8,574 nucleotides of DNA from contig JAHZIZ010000024.1 of assembly GCA_022601215.1 (NCBI GenBank), positions 1 through 8,574 on the forward strand, in the 5' to 3' direction. Under the pieces are notes generated by a model. The model was given only the letters and a program-made list of their open reading frames with translations, was not told the DNA's origin and ran no database searches. Source of the stretch: Bacteroidota bacterium. GTDB taxonomy: Bacteria; Bacteroidota; Bacteroidia; Flavobacteriales; Flavobacteriaceae. Of the stretch, positions 1-6,499 are shown in pieces (position 1 is the stretch's first letter; each line of letters begins with the position of its first letter). Position numbers and translations under genes: made by a program.

Positions 1-1487
1 TACATGATCTAAAACGATTTAAAGAAGACGCCCAAATTAAATATCTATTACGAAATGCCAAAGCTATTGGTTGCTTTTATGTAGAATCACCCGCAATGCG
101 AATGCTACTTCGTAAATTACAAGTAGATGATTACCTAGGATTAGTAGCTGCGAGCTCGGTCATACGACCAGGAGTTTCTCAATCTGGAATGATGCGAGAA
201 TACATACTTCGTTATAGATACCCTGAACGACGCAAAGAAGCCCACCCCATTTTACTAAACATTATGCCCGAAACTTATGGTGTCATGGTATATCAAGAAG
301 ATGTAATTAAAGTGGCTCATTATTTTGGAGGGCTCACTCTAGGTGAGGCCGATATGCTACGACGAGGTATGTCTGGCAAGTTTCGCTCTAGAGAAGAGTT
401 TCTAAAGGTGAAGGATCAATTTTTTAAGAACTGCAGTGATGCAGGGAAACCGTTGGCACTCACTCAAGAAATATGGCGACAAACTGAGAGTTTTGCAGGT
501 TATGCTTTTGCCAAAGGGCATTCCGCTTCCTATGCAGTAGAAAGCTATCAAAGTTTATTTTTAAAAGCATACTACCCCCTAGAATATATGGTGGCCACGC
601 TCAATAATGGAGGTGGATTTTACCGTGCCGAACTCTATGTTCATGAAGCAAGAATGCAGGGTGCTTCCATACAAGCGCCATGCGTCAACACAAGCATTAG
701 GGAAACCATTATCCACGGTGTCGACATCTTTTTAGGGCTTGGTTTTCTACATGCCTTAGAGACAAAAACAATACGATGCTTATTGGAAGAGCGTAATACA
801 AAAGGTAAATTTAAGAGCTTGGATGACTTTTTAGATCGCGTTCCTATTTCCATGGAGCAAATAGCTATACTTATTAAAATTGGCGCGTTGAGGTTTACTG
901 AAAGAAACAAGCGAGAATTACTCTGGGAAGCTCATATGAAGGTCAATAATATTACTTTTGAAGACCCTGCGTTGTTACTATTCAAAGCCGAAAAACGAAA
1001 TTATAAAACTCCCAATCTACCCAACACACTTTTAGAAGATGCCTTTGATCAAATCGAATTATTAGGCTTTCCGTTGTGCAATCCATTCCAGTTACTCACA
1101 CTTCCGTCAAAGGGAAGTTTACGTGCAAGACACTTACAACACTTTTCAGAAAAACTAATCGCCATAGATGGTTATTTAATCACCACTAAAAATACCAGCA
1201 CTTCTAAAGGTAAGCGCATGCATTTTGGAACTTTCTTAGATCAGGATGGTGACTTTATAGATACCGTACACTTTCCTCCTATTGCTGCTAAGTTCCCATT
1301 TAGAGGACGAGGAGTGTATCGCATTACCGGTAGAGTAGCTGAAGAATTTGACTGTATTACTATAGAAGTGAGTAAAATGGAACGACTAGCCATTATAGAA
1401 GACCCTCGCTATGTCGAAGGTGCTGTACAAACCCGTATGCATGGAAAGCGATATAAAAATGAATCTGCAAACATCAACCCATCATGA
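1..1487 (+). CDS. dnaE: DNA polymerase III alpha subunit, error-prone DnaE2/ImuC-like, C-terminal part (5' end outside window)
   Basis: C-family DNA polymerase that extends primers, probably during lesion bypass. The frame is open from base 3, so the ATG at 96 is internal and the gene is cut by the window edge; 494 residues are visible. In window numbering, residues 20-70 carry the conserved stretch around VIRPGVSQSGM, YQED is at 97-100 in the fingers region, and FAGYAFAKGHSASYA is at 164-178, the usual F-x-x-Y-x-F-x-K-x-H-S block. A helix-hairpin-helix region follows at roughly 244-311 and an OB-fold at roughly 376-463. The protein stops about 30 residues after the OB-fold, with no long tail for binding the clamp loader, which fits the compact second DnaE rather than the replicative one. 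The catalytic aspartates of the palm lie upstream and cannot be checked. It heads an operon with a GIY-YIG gene and dinB, which supports a damage-tolerance role. The DnaE2-like subtype is an inference; the polymerase family is secure. Confidence 0.93.
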   Translation, partial: HDLKRFKEDAQIKYLLRNAKAIGCFYVESPAMRMLLRKLQVDDYLGLVAASSVIRPGVSQSGMMREYILRYRYPERRKEAHPILLNIMPETYGVMVYQEDVIKVAHYFGGLTLGEADMLRRGMSGKFRSREEFLKVKDQFFKNCSDAGKPLALTQEIWRQTESFAGYAFAKGHSASYAVESYQSLFLKAYYPLEYMVATLNNGGGFYRAELYVHEARMQGASIQAPCVNTSIRETIIHGVDIFLGLGFLHALETKTIRCLLEERNTKGKFKSLDDFLDRVPISMEQIAILIKIGALRFTERNKRELLWEAHMKVNNITFEDPALLLFKAEKRNYKTPNLPNTLLEDAFDQIELLGFPLCNPFQLLTLPSKGSLRARHLQHFSEKLIAIDGYLITTKNTSTSKGKRMHFGTFLDQDGDFIDTVHFPPIAAKFPFRGRGVYRITGRVAEEFDCITIEVSKMERLAIIEDPRYVEGAVQTRMHGKRYKNESANINPS

Positions 1488-1705
1488 GATCTTATTATGT
1501 ATACACCTTTCAATGTGCAGACAATAGTTTGTACACGAGTATTACCTGTCACCTTGCAAAGCGACTTAGCGAGCATCACCATGGTAAACGAAGAGCTACT
1601 AGAAATCGTAGACCATTAGCATTGGTTAACTGTACCAAGTTTGGTTCTATTTCGGAAGCCATACAATCGGAAATCACACTTAAAGCCAATCCATTAGCTA
1701 TATAA
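1484..1705 (+). CDS. Small GIY-YIG-type nuclease-like protein with altered YIG motif
   Basis: A 73-residue protein resembling the stand-alone GIY-YIG family (YhbQ/UPF0213 type), single-domain proteins related to the UvrC and Slx1 nuclease domains. Y-V-Y at 5-7 matches the GIY strand. The second strand reads S-L-Y-T-S-I-T at 15-21, where the family normally has Y-T-G, so the conserved glycine is serine at position 19. The usual catalytic arginine (R27 in AKRLSEH) and a glutamate aligning with the metal ligand (E63) are present. The C-terminus stops about ten residues early compared with typical 80-100 residue members and lacks the lysine-rich tail. The start ATG overlaps the dnaE stop as ATGA, so translation is probably coupled, and dinB follows after 15 bases. 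It may be an active nuclease, a DNA-binding relic or a decaying gene. The family call is fairly sure; activity is uncertain. Confidence 0.8.
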   Translation: MRSYYVYTFQCADNSLYTSITCHLAKRLSEHHHGKRRATRNRRPLALVNCTKFGSISEAIQSEITLKANPLAI

Positions 1706-1720
1706 CCCATATCTCATATT

Positions 1721-2941
1721 ATGAATTCCCTTTCGCGTCACATTGTCCACATGGATTTGGACACCTTTTTTGTATCATGTGAACGCTTACTCGACAGTAA
1801 GTTACAAGGTAAGCCTGTGCTTATTGGTGGTACTACAGATCGTGGGGTTGTAGCTTCTTGTAGTTACGAGGCTCGATCTTTCGGTATCCACTCAGCCATG
1901 CCAATGCGTATGGCAAAGCAATTATGTCCCGAAGCAATTGTTGTTCGAGGGAATTCCGGAATTTATAGTAAGTTTTCCAATATGGTTACCGAAGTAATTA
2001 AAGAAGGAGTTCCGCTTTATGAGAAAACATCGGTAGACGAGTTTTATATCGATCTTACTGGAATGGATCAATTTTTTGGATGCCATAAATTAGCTTCCGA
2101 ATTACGAGAACGCATTATTAGAGAGACTGGCTTACCCATATCATTTGGATTATCGGTAAACAAGACAGTATCTAAAGTAGCAACTGGGGAAGCCAAGCCT
2201 AATAACAAGATTTATGTGGACAAGGGAACAGAAAAACCTTTTTTATCACCTCTTTCAGTAAGTAAAATTCCTATGGTAGGAAAAGTAACCTATCGTCAAT
2301 TATGTGATTTGGGTATCAAACGCATTGGAACCATCCAAGAAATGCCCATTGAAATGATGGCAAAAGTTTTTGGTAAAAATGGTCAGCTCATCTGGAAAAA
2401 GGCAAACGGTATTGATCACACACCCGTTGTACAATATTCTGAACGTAAATCCATCTCTACAGAACGTACTTTCGACCGTGATACTACTGATGTTAAAAAA
2501 CTAGAAAGTATCATTGTTGCTATGACCGAAAACCTAGTATATCAGCTAAGGCGTGGTAATAAGTTAACTGCTTGTGTTACTTTTAAAATTAGGTATTCCG
2601 ACTTTCAGACCTATACACAACAAAAACGAATTCCATATAGTGCTGCAGATCATAAAATACTTCCGGTAGTAATGAGCCTATATAAAAATTTATACCAACG
2701 AAGGTTATTGGTGCGATTGGTAGGTGTTAGATTTAGTCATTTGGTCGAAGGCGGACAACAAATAGATCTATTTGATGACAATGAAAAAATCATGAGCTTA
2801 TATCAGGCTATGGATAAAATGAGGGAGCGATATGGGGATCGCGCAGTTATCAAAGCTGCGGGAATGGGAGCCAAAAGTATCAGTCGCTGGAATCCCTTCA
2901 ATGGAGAGCCACCTCCTTTATTGGCAAATAGAAGACAGTAA
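1721..2941 (+). CDS. dinB: DNA polymerase IV (Y-family translesion polymerase DinB)
   Basis: A full-length, 406-residue Y-family polymerase that copies past damaged template bases with low fidelity. Catalytic acidic residues are visible: D12 in H-M-D-L-D-T-F-F, and D106-E107 in S-V-D-E-F-Y-I-D. F17 is in the steric-gate position that excludes ribonucleotides. The finger motif S-Y-E-A-R-S-F-G-I is at 48-56. Helix-hairpin-helix thumb sequence lies around 180-215 (SKIPMVGK then LCDLGIKRIGTI), and the little-finger domain spans roughly 240-342. QIDLF at 347-351 is an exact beta-clamp pentapeptide. It sits about 55 residues before the end rather than at the extreme C-terminus as in E. coli DinB. 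The start is supported by motif spacing and by the gene beginning 15 bases after the GIY-YIG stop. Co-transcription with dnaE suggests a joint, possibly damage-induced, bypass pathway. I saw no clear LexA-type operator in the short gaps; any operator would lie upstream of the window. Confidence 0.96.
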   Translation: MNSLSRHIVHMDLDTFFVSCERLLDSKLQGKPVLIGGTTDRGVVASCSYEARSFGIHSAMPMRMAKQLCPEAIVVRGNSGIYSKFSNMVTEVIKEGVPLYEKTSVDEFYIDLTGMDQFFGCHKLASELRERIIRETGLPISFGLSVNKTVSKVATGEAKPNNKIYVDKGTEKPFLSPLSVSKIPMVGKVTYRQLCDLGIKRIGTIQEMPIEMMAKVFGKNGQLIWKKANGIDHTPVVQYSERKSISTERTFDRDTTDVKKLESIIVAMTENLVYQLRRGNKLTACVTFKIRYSDFQTYTQQKRIPYSAADHKILPVVMSLYKNLYQRRLLVRLVGVRFSHLVEGGQQIDLFDDNEKIMSLYQAMDKMRERYGDRAVIKAAGMGAKSISRWNPFNGEPPPLLANRRQ

Positions 2942-2956
2942 AATGATTTACTATAC

Positions 2957-2964
2957 TATATTTG
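2957..2964 (+). promoter_or_regulatory. Candidate -7 promoter box for sdaA
   Basis: TATATTTG is an exact match to the Bacteroidota -7 consensus TAnnTTTG. It lies in the 42-base gap between dinB and sdaA, 20 bases before the sdaA ATG, so transcription would begin only about 10-14 bases before the start codon. I see no good -33 TTTG/TTG element at the expected distance. It would give sdaA its own promoter separate from the polymerase operon. In an AT-rich gap this match could arise by chance. Confidence 0.4.
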
Positions 2965-2983
2965 TTTTTTCAAAAAACAACCT

Positions 2984-4408
2984 ATGGAAAGCATTAGTGT
3001 TTTCGACATGCTGTCAATTGGAGTAGGTCCCTCTAGCTCCCACACCCTCGGACCATGGCGCGCCGCAAAAAACTGGATCTCAAAACTTCAGCAACAAGAA
3101 CAATTTACAAGTGTATGCCAAGTACAAGTGCATTTATATGGTTCTCTCTCCTTAACTGGTAAGGGCCACGCTACCGATATAGCTGTTGCCATGGGATTAC
3201 TGGGAACAGACCCTGTTAGTTTTCCTATTGAAAACATTCAAAAAGAAATAGATCAGTTAAAGGCGTCTTCTATTCTCATGCTCAATTCTGAAAAACCTAT
3301 TCCTTTTAATATCTCAACGGATATTACCTTCCATAGAGAGTTTCTTCCTTTTCATCCAAATGGAATTAGTTTTGAAGCCACATTGCGCAATAACAAACAA
3401 CTGAAAGAAACCTATTATTCCATCGGTGGTGGATTTGTAGTTCAAGAAGAAAGAAAAAGAGCCAAAAGACAAACTGAGCGATTTCACAGGTTTCCCTATC
3501 CTATTGAAAAGGCTACCGAGCTTTTAGATTACTGTACTACTCAACAGCTTTCAATAAGTCAAATTGTATACAAAAATGAATTATCTATAAGAGATCCCGA
3601 ACGTATTGATGCTAAACTGAAAGCCATTTGGGAAGTCATGTTAGAATCGATGTTTGTCGGTTGTCATACGGAAGGCATATTACCCGGTGGACTAAATGTA
3701 AGACGTCGTGCCTTCGATAATCATCAAAAATTACAAGGAACAACTCCTTATAACAATTCGAAAGAATGGATTGAAGCCATACGAAGTACGGAAGTAAAGT
3801 TTAGACAAATCCTCAAATGGGTTTCGTGCTTTGCGCTTTCTGTTAATGAAGTGAATGCATCTCTAGGTCGTGTAGTAACTGCACCTACAAACGGGAGTGC
3901 TGGTGTAATTCCCGCGGTACTCATGTATTATTTGGTTATCGAAAATCATCGTGGAGACTTTGAAGATGTAAAGAAGTTTCTTCTTGTAGCCGGTGAAATA
4001 GGAAGCCTATTTAAAAAGAACGCTACAATTTCTGCCGCGATGGGCGGTTGTCAAGCAGAAATAGGGGTTTCATCCGCAATGGCCGCAGGAGCCCTCACCG
4101 AACTCATGGGAGGCACACCTGCTCAAGTTTTAATGGCTGCTGAAATTGCAATGGAGCACCATCTCGGACTTACCTGCGACCCAATTGCAGGATTAGTGCA
4201 AATTCCATGTATTGAAAGAAATGCCATGGGTGCAATAAAAGCCATTAGCGCATGCGAAATGGCATTAGACGGAGATCCTTCTCAAGCAAAAATCCCTTTG
4301 GATAAGGTCATTGCCACCATGTGGGAAACTGCTAAAGACATGACTTCAAAATACAAAGAAACCAGTGAAGGCGGTCTGGCAGTTCAAGTAAACATTAGTG
4401 ATTGTTAG
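2984..4408 (+). CDS. sdaA: L-serine ammonia-lyase (iron-sulfur L-serine dehydratase), single chain
   Basis: Converts L-serine to pyruvate and ammonia in the cytoplasm using a [4Fe-4S] cluster. The 474-residue protein has the beta domain first (residues 1 to about 155, opening with [19 protein letters not shown]) and the alpha domain after it (about 175-474), so both parts are fused as in the E. coli and Legionella enzymes. Alpha-domain signatures include [17 protein letters not shown] at 227-243, [12 protein letters not shown] at 300-311 and the glycine-rich [18 protein letters not shown] at 353-370. Cluster ligands C356, C398 and C409 have spacings of 42 and 11, the same as in the Legionella enzyme. 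The protein ends in cysteine (C474), matching the C-terminal cysteine that fills the fourth iron position in that structure. The start at 2984 gives the canonical N-terminus. It follows dinB on the same strand but is functionally unrelated to it. Confidence 0.97.
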   Translation: MESISVFDMLSIGVGPSSSHTLGPWRAAKNWISKLQQQEQFTSVCQVQVHLYGSLSLTGKGHATDIAVAMGLLGTDPVSFPIENIQKEIDQLKASSILMLNSEKPIPFNISTDITFHREFLPFHPNGISFEATLRNNKQLKETYYSIGGGFVVQEERKRAKRQTERFHRFPYPIEKATELLDYCTTQQLSISQIVYKNELSIRDPERIDAKLKAIWEVMLESMFVGCHTEGILPGGLNVRRRAFDNHQKLQGTTPYNNSKEWIEAIRSTEVKFRQILKWVSCFALSVNEVNASLGRVVTAPTNGSAGVIPAVLMYYLVIENHRGDFEDVKKFLLVAGEIGSLFKKNATISAAMGGCQAEIGVSSAMAAGALTELMGGTPAQVLMAAEIAMEHHLGLTCDPIAGLVQIPCIERNAMGAIKAISACEMALDGDPSQAKIPLDKVIATMWETAKDMTSKYKETSEGGLAVQVNISDC

Positions 4409-4503
4409 TAAAATACTACCCCTCCACAAAATATAACCTCTAAATCTCTCGTTACCAACACTGAAGACTTAAGAAAACTCGTTTACCCTATATTATTTGT
4501 AAG

Positions 4504-4527
4504 AAAATTACTTCAAAAGTAAATTTT
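4504..4527. repeat. Imperfect AT-rich inverted repeat in the gap before the secreted peptidase-like gene
   Basis: Arms AAAATTACTT (4504-4513) and AAGTAAATTTT (4517-4527) pair over ten bases with one bulged T and a CAA loop. It lies near the middle of the 215-base gap 4409-4623, about 100 bases after the sdaA stop and about 100 before the next start codon. It is followed at once by a direct repeat, TAACAC at 4527-4532 and again at 4536-4541. No T-run follows on the plus strand and the stem is almost all A-T, so a simple intrinsic terminator is unlikely. It could be a protein-binding site or a chance pattern. The rest of the gap shows no gene and no good TAnnTTTG box. Confidence 0.35.
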
Positions 4528-4623
4528 AACACTTCTAACACAATAATTTACATTTTATCGTGTTTATTTGCTTTTAGTCGATTATATGTCATTGTTAATC
4601 AAAAAAAAGTAATCCCCATACTT

Positions 4624-5136
4624 ATGATAAAGACACTATTATTTCTTTCCCTAAGCCTACTTGCCTTTTCTAATGTGCAATCTCAAAATGTGCAAATTGA
4701 TGGTCGATTGCAGCCTTTACTGGATGAGTTCTTCGCAACCTGTGACCAATATGGCATTTCTTATCACGACAAATTTTTTAAACTAGAAAGTATTGATATA
4801 GTAAACACCTTAACCGTTTCTGAATACGGCTCCACACTGGGCATGGTTCGCAGAAATGCTGAAGGAGAAATCATCGCTATCGATATTAATTGGATGGCAC
4901 AAATCGATACCGAAATCTTAAAAGTAGTAGCCTTTCATGAATTTGCTCATTACTTTCTTGAATATACCACACATACCTGTAGTGACTGTGGAGAAATTAT
5001 GGCCGTGGTAAACTCTAGTTATTTCGATATTGTGCAGGACTGGGAAAATCAGGTGCGAATTTTATTTGAGCAATCTCCTAGATTTCTTAATAAAAGCAAT
5101 GCCATTCTAGCCACTAGGACCATTAAGCATCCTTAA
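4624..5136 (+). CDS. Small secreted HExxH zincin-like protein (putative metallopeptidase)
   Basis: A 170-residue protein that I cannot assign to a named family. Residues 1-20 form a signal peptide: lysine at 3, a hydrophobic core LLFLSLSLLAF, and probable cleavage after VQS before Q21, so the protein is exported. The mature part carries HEFAH at 105-109, the zinc-binding HExxH of zincin peptidases with E106 as the expected catalytic base. H117 lies seven residues after the second histidine, and I-M at 125-126 could be a Met-turn, as in metzincin-like Bacteroidota proteins. C119 and C122 form a C-S-D-C pair that might make a disulfide or help bind metal. There is no propeptide of obvious size and no lipoprotein cysteine. 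It ends head-on into the NTF2-like gene, the stops sharing TTAA. Export and HExxH are seen directly; peptidase activity, the third zinc ligand and the substrate are inference. Confidence 0.85.
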   Translation: MIKTLLFLSLSLLAFSNVQSQNVQIDGRLQPLLDEFFATCDQYGISYHDKFFKLESIDIVNTLTVSEYGSTLGMVRRNAEGEIIAIDINWMAQIDTEILKVVAFHEFAHYFLEYTTHTCSDCGEIMAVVNSSYFDIVQDWENQVRILFEQSPRFLNKSNAILATRTIKHP

Positions 5137-5144
5137 TTTTGTTT
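5122..5144 (+). terminator. Weak hairpin plus T-rich tail at the end of the secreted peptidase-like gene
   Basis: ATTAAG (5122-5127) and CTTAAT (5132-5137) are exact inverted repeats around a CATC loop, followed by TTTGTTT. The stem spans the stop codon and has a single G-C pair, so it would be weak. On the minus strand the stem is not followed by a T-run, so it would act only for the plus-strand gene. It may equally be coincidental. Confidence 0.22.
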
Positions 5145-5597
5145 ACAGCTTGATTTTCTTCGAGAATCTATAAGGTGAATTATTTTCCATCCGGTATTGG
5201 TTTTAGCCAAAGTAAATGCGTTAGCTCCGCAATGACTGAAAGTATCGTTGAACCAAAACTCATAGGGCGTCCAAACATGTGCCAAATTACCATCTATTTG
5301 TATTTCATACCCTAACAAACGCTCATCCCATTTCTGATCGGATGGACGATCAGCTATTGCTTTTAGTAGGTTATCCAAATCACCATTAGACACAGTATGA
5401 TTCCCTTCCTTATCTGTAAACGCAGTTTGCAACGGAACTTTTGTTGCCATTACAGATTTCATTAGTGTTGTATCCCCTTTGTGAAACCCATCAAAAAAAA
5501 CATCGACTATTTCTTTAGCCTCCGTATTAGTAAATTCAGTTTGAGAATATCCAAGGGTGGTAAGCGATATCGCAAAAATAAAAAGAAGTGACTTCAT
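5133..5597 (-). CDS. Secreted NTF2-like (lumazine-binding-like fold) protein
   Basis: A 154-residue protein of the nuclear transport factor 2-like superfamily; its molecular role is unknown. Residues 1-18 or 1-19 are a signal peptide (MKSLLFIFAISLTTLGYSQ), so it is exported. The mature part starts with the helix TEAKEIVDVFFDGFHKGDT and a loop, then beta strands LLGYEIQIDGNLAHVWTPY (94-112). The block S-H-C-G-A-N-A-F-T-L (121-130) leads to G-W-K-I-I-H-L-I-D-S-R-R (136-147), which is typical of bacterial NTF2-family proteins annotated as lumazine-binding-like. The frame stays open up to 5720, but the ATG at 5597 is preferred: it starts an ideal signal peptide, and the longer form would run into panB on the other strand. 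The gene is divergent from panB across 60 bases and convergent with the HExxH gene, sharing TTAA. It could bind a small ligand or serve as an immunity or chaperone-like fold; nothing here decides. Confidence 0.9.
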   Translation of the reverse strand: MKSLLFIFAISLTTLGYSQTEFTNTEAKEIVDVFFDGFHKGDTTLMKSVMATKVPLQTAFTDKEGNHTVSNGDLDNLLKAIADRPSDQKWDERLLGYEIQIDGNLAHVWTPYEFWFNDTFSHCGANAFTLAKTNTGWKIIHLIDSRRKSSCKQN

Positions 5598-5621
5598 GAT
5601 GTTTTCAATTAGGATTGATTG

Positions 5622-5629
5622 CAAAATTA
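5622..5629 (-). promoter_or_regulatory. Candidate -7 promoter box for the NTF2-like gene
   Basis: On the minus strand this reads TAATTTTG, an exact match to the Bacteroidota consensus TAnnTTTG, 24 bases upstream of the ATG at 5597. No clear -33 TTTG sits at the usual distance. On the plus strand the same 60-base gap (5598-5657) has only partial matches for panB: TACTTTTA at 5631-5638, which misses the final G, and TAATTTG at 5644-5650, which has one spacer base too few. If both genes are driven from this gap, their promoters overlap. Confidence 0.35.
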
Positions 5630-5657
5630 GTACTTTTACTCCGTAATTTGTTACACT

Positions 5658-6476
5658 ATGTCTATAGCGAAGAAAGAATATAAAAGAATCACCACTAAAA
5701 CGTTGGTGGATATGAAACAAAACGGGGAAAAAATTTCCATGCTTACTGCCTATGATTACACCATGGCAAAAATTGTGGACAATGCTGGAACCGATGTAAT
5801 ATTAGTTGGGGACTCTGCATCCAACGTAATGGCAGGCCATGAAACGACTCTGCCAATTACCCTTGATCAAATGATCTATCATGCCTCCTCGGTAATAAGA
5901 GGTATTGAAAGAAGTCTTGTCGTGGTCGACATTCCATTTGGAAGCTACCAAAGTGATCCAAAGGAAGCGTTGCGATCTGCCATTCGAATCATGAAGGAAA
6001 GCGGAGCTCATGCTGTGAAAGTGGAAGGTGGAAAAGAAATTAAGGAGAGTGTTAAGCGAATCCTCAATGCTGGTATTCCTGTGATGGGACATCTAGGTCT
6101 TACCCCGCAATCCATTTATAAGTTTGGGACCTATACTGTCCGAGCCAAAGAAAAGGAAGAAGCTGAAAAATTAAAGCAAGATGCCCTTATGCTTGAAAAA
6201 TGCGGTTGTTTTGCGATCGTATTAGAAAAGGTGCCAGCGACTCTTGCCGAAGAAGTTGCCAAAAGCCTTACAATTCCTATTATTGGAATTGGCGCTGGTG
6301 GCGGTGTGGATGGCCAAGTTTTAGTGACGCATGATATGATAGGAATGACGCATGAGTTCAATCCACGTTTTCTGCGACGCTACCTCGATTTATATTCCGA
6401 AATGTCCAATGCCTTTGGAAATTATATCGCGGATGTAAAAAGTGGAGACTTCCCAAATGAAAAAGAACAGTATTAA
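5658..6476 (+). CDS. panB: 3-methyl-2-oxobutanoate hydroxymethyltransferase (ketopantoate synthase)
   Basis: Transfers a hydroxymethyl group from 5,10-methylenetetrahydrofolate to 2-oxoisovalerate to give ketopantoate, the first committed step to pantothenate and coenzyme A, in the cytoplasm. The protein is 272 residues, normal for the family. The TIM-barrel signatures occur in order: V-G-D-S at 50-53 with metal ligand D52, the [13 protein letters not shown] loop at 60-72, DIPFGSYQ at 91-98 with D91, KVEGG at 121-125 with E123, GHLGLTPQS at 144-152, and L-E-K-V-P at 189-193 with E190 in the position of the catalytic base (E181 in E. coli). [18 protein letters not shown] at 209-226 completes the barrel. 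The start at 5658 leaves a normal N-terminal extension. An RluA-family gene follows closely on the same strand, an arrangement I recall as common in flavobacteria. Other pantothenate genes are not in this window. Confidence 0.98.
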   Translation: MSIAKKEYKRITTKTLVDMKQNGEKISMLTAYDYTMAKIVDNAGTDVILVGDSASNVMAGHETTLPITLDQMIYHASSVIRGIERSLVVVDIPFGSYQSDPKEALRSAIRIMKESGAHAVKVEGGKEIKESVKRILNAGIPVMGHLGLTPQSIYKFGTYTVRAKEKEEAEKLKQDALMLEKCGCFAIVLEKVPATLAEEVAKSLTIPIIGIGAGGGVDGQVLVTHDMIGMTHEFNPRFLRRYLDLYSEMSNAFGNYIADVKSGDFPNEKEQY

Positions 6477-6499
6477 TTGATAGTACGGTATAAACTAAG

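Noticed and set aside
1053..1067. QIELL in DnaE as a beta-clamp motif
   Set aside because: It aligns with the ordinary E-x-E-x-L-G-F segment of DnaE proteins before the OB-fold, and the pentapeptide consensus is not met.
2832..3026. Possible small plus-strand gene bridging the end of dinB and the start of sdaA
   Set aside because: It is out of frame within two well-supported genes and resembles no family; a shadow frame.
4406..4418. TAGTA-AAA-TACTA inverted repeat at the sdaA stop as a terminator
   Set aside because: The stem has five pairs, only one of them G-C, and no T-run follows.
4624..5597. The secreted HExxH protein and the NTF2-like protein as a toxin-immunity or enzyme-inhibitor pair
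   Set aside because: Both are exported small proteins, but they are convergent with separate promoters, and no effector or immunity motif is visible; adjacency alone is not enough.
5598..5720. N-terminal extension of the NTF2-like minus-strand frame by 41 residues
   Set aside because: It overlaps the start of panB on the opposite strand and would bury an ideal signal peptide that begins at the ATG at 5597.
5802..6361. Minus-strand open frames opposite panB
   Set aside because: panB is complete with all catalytic residues, and these frames have no recognisable domain.
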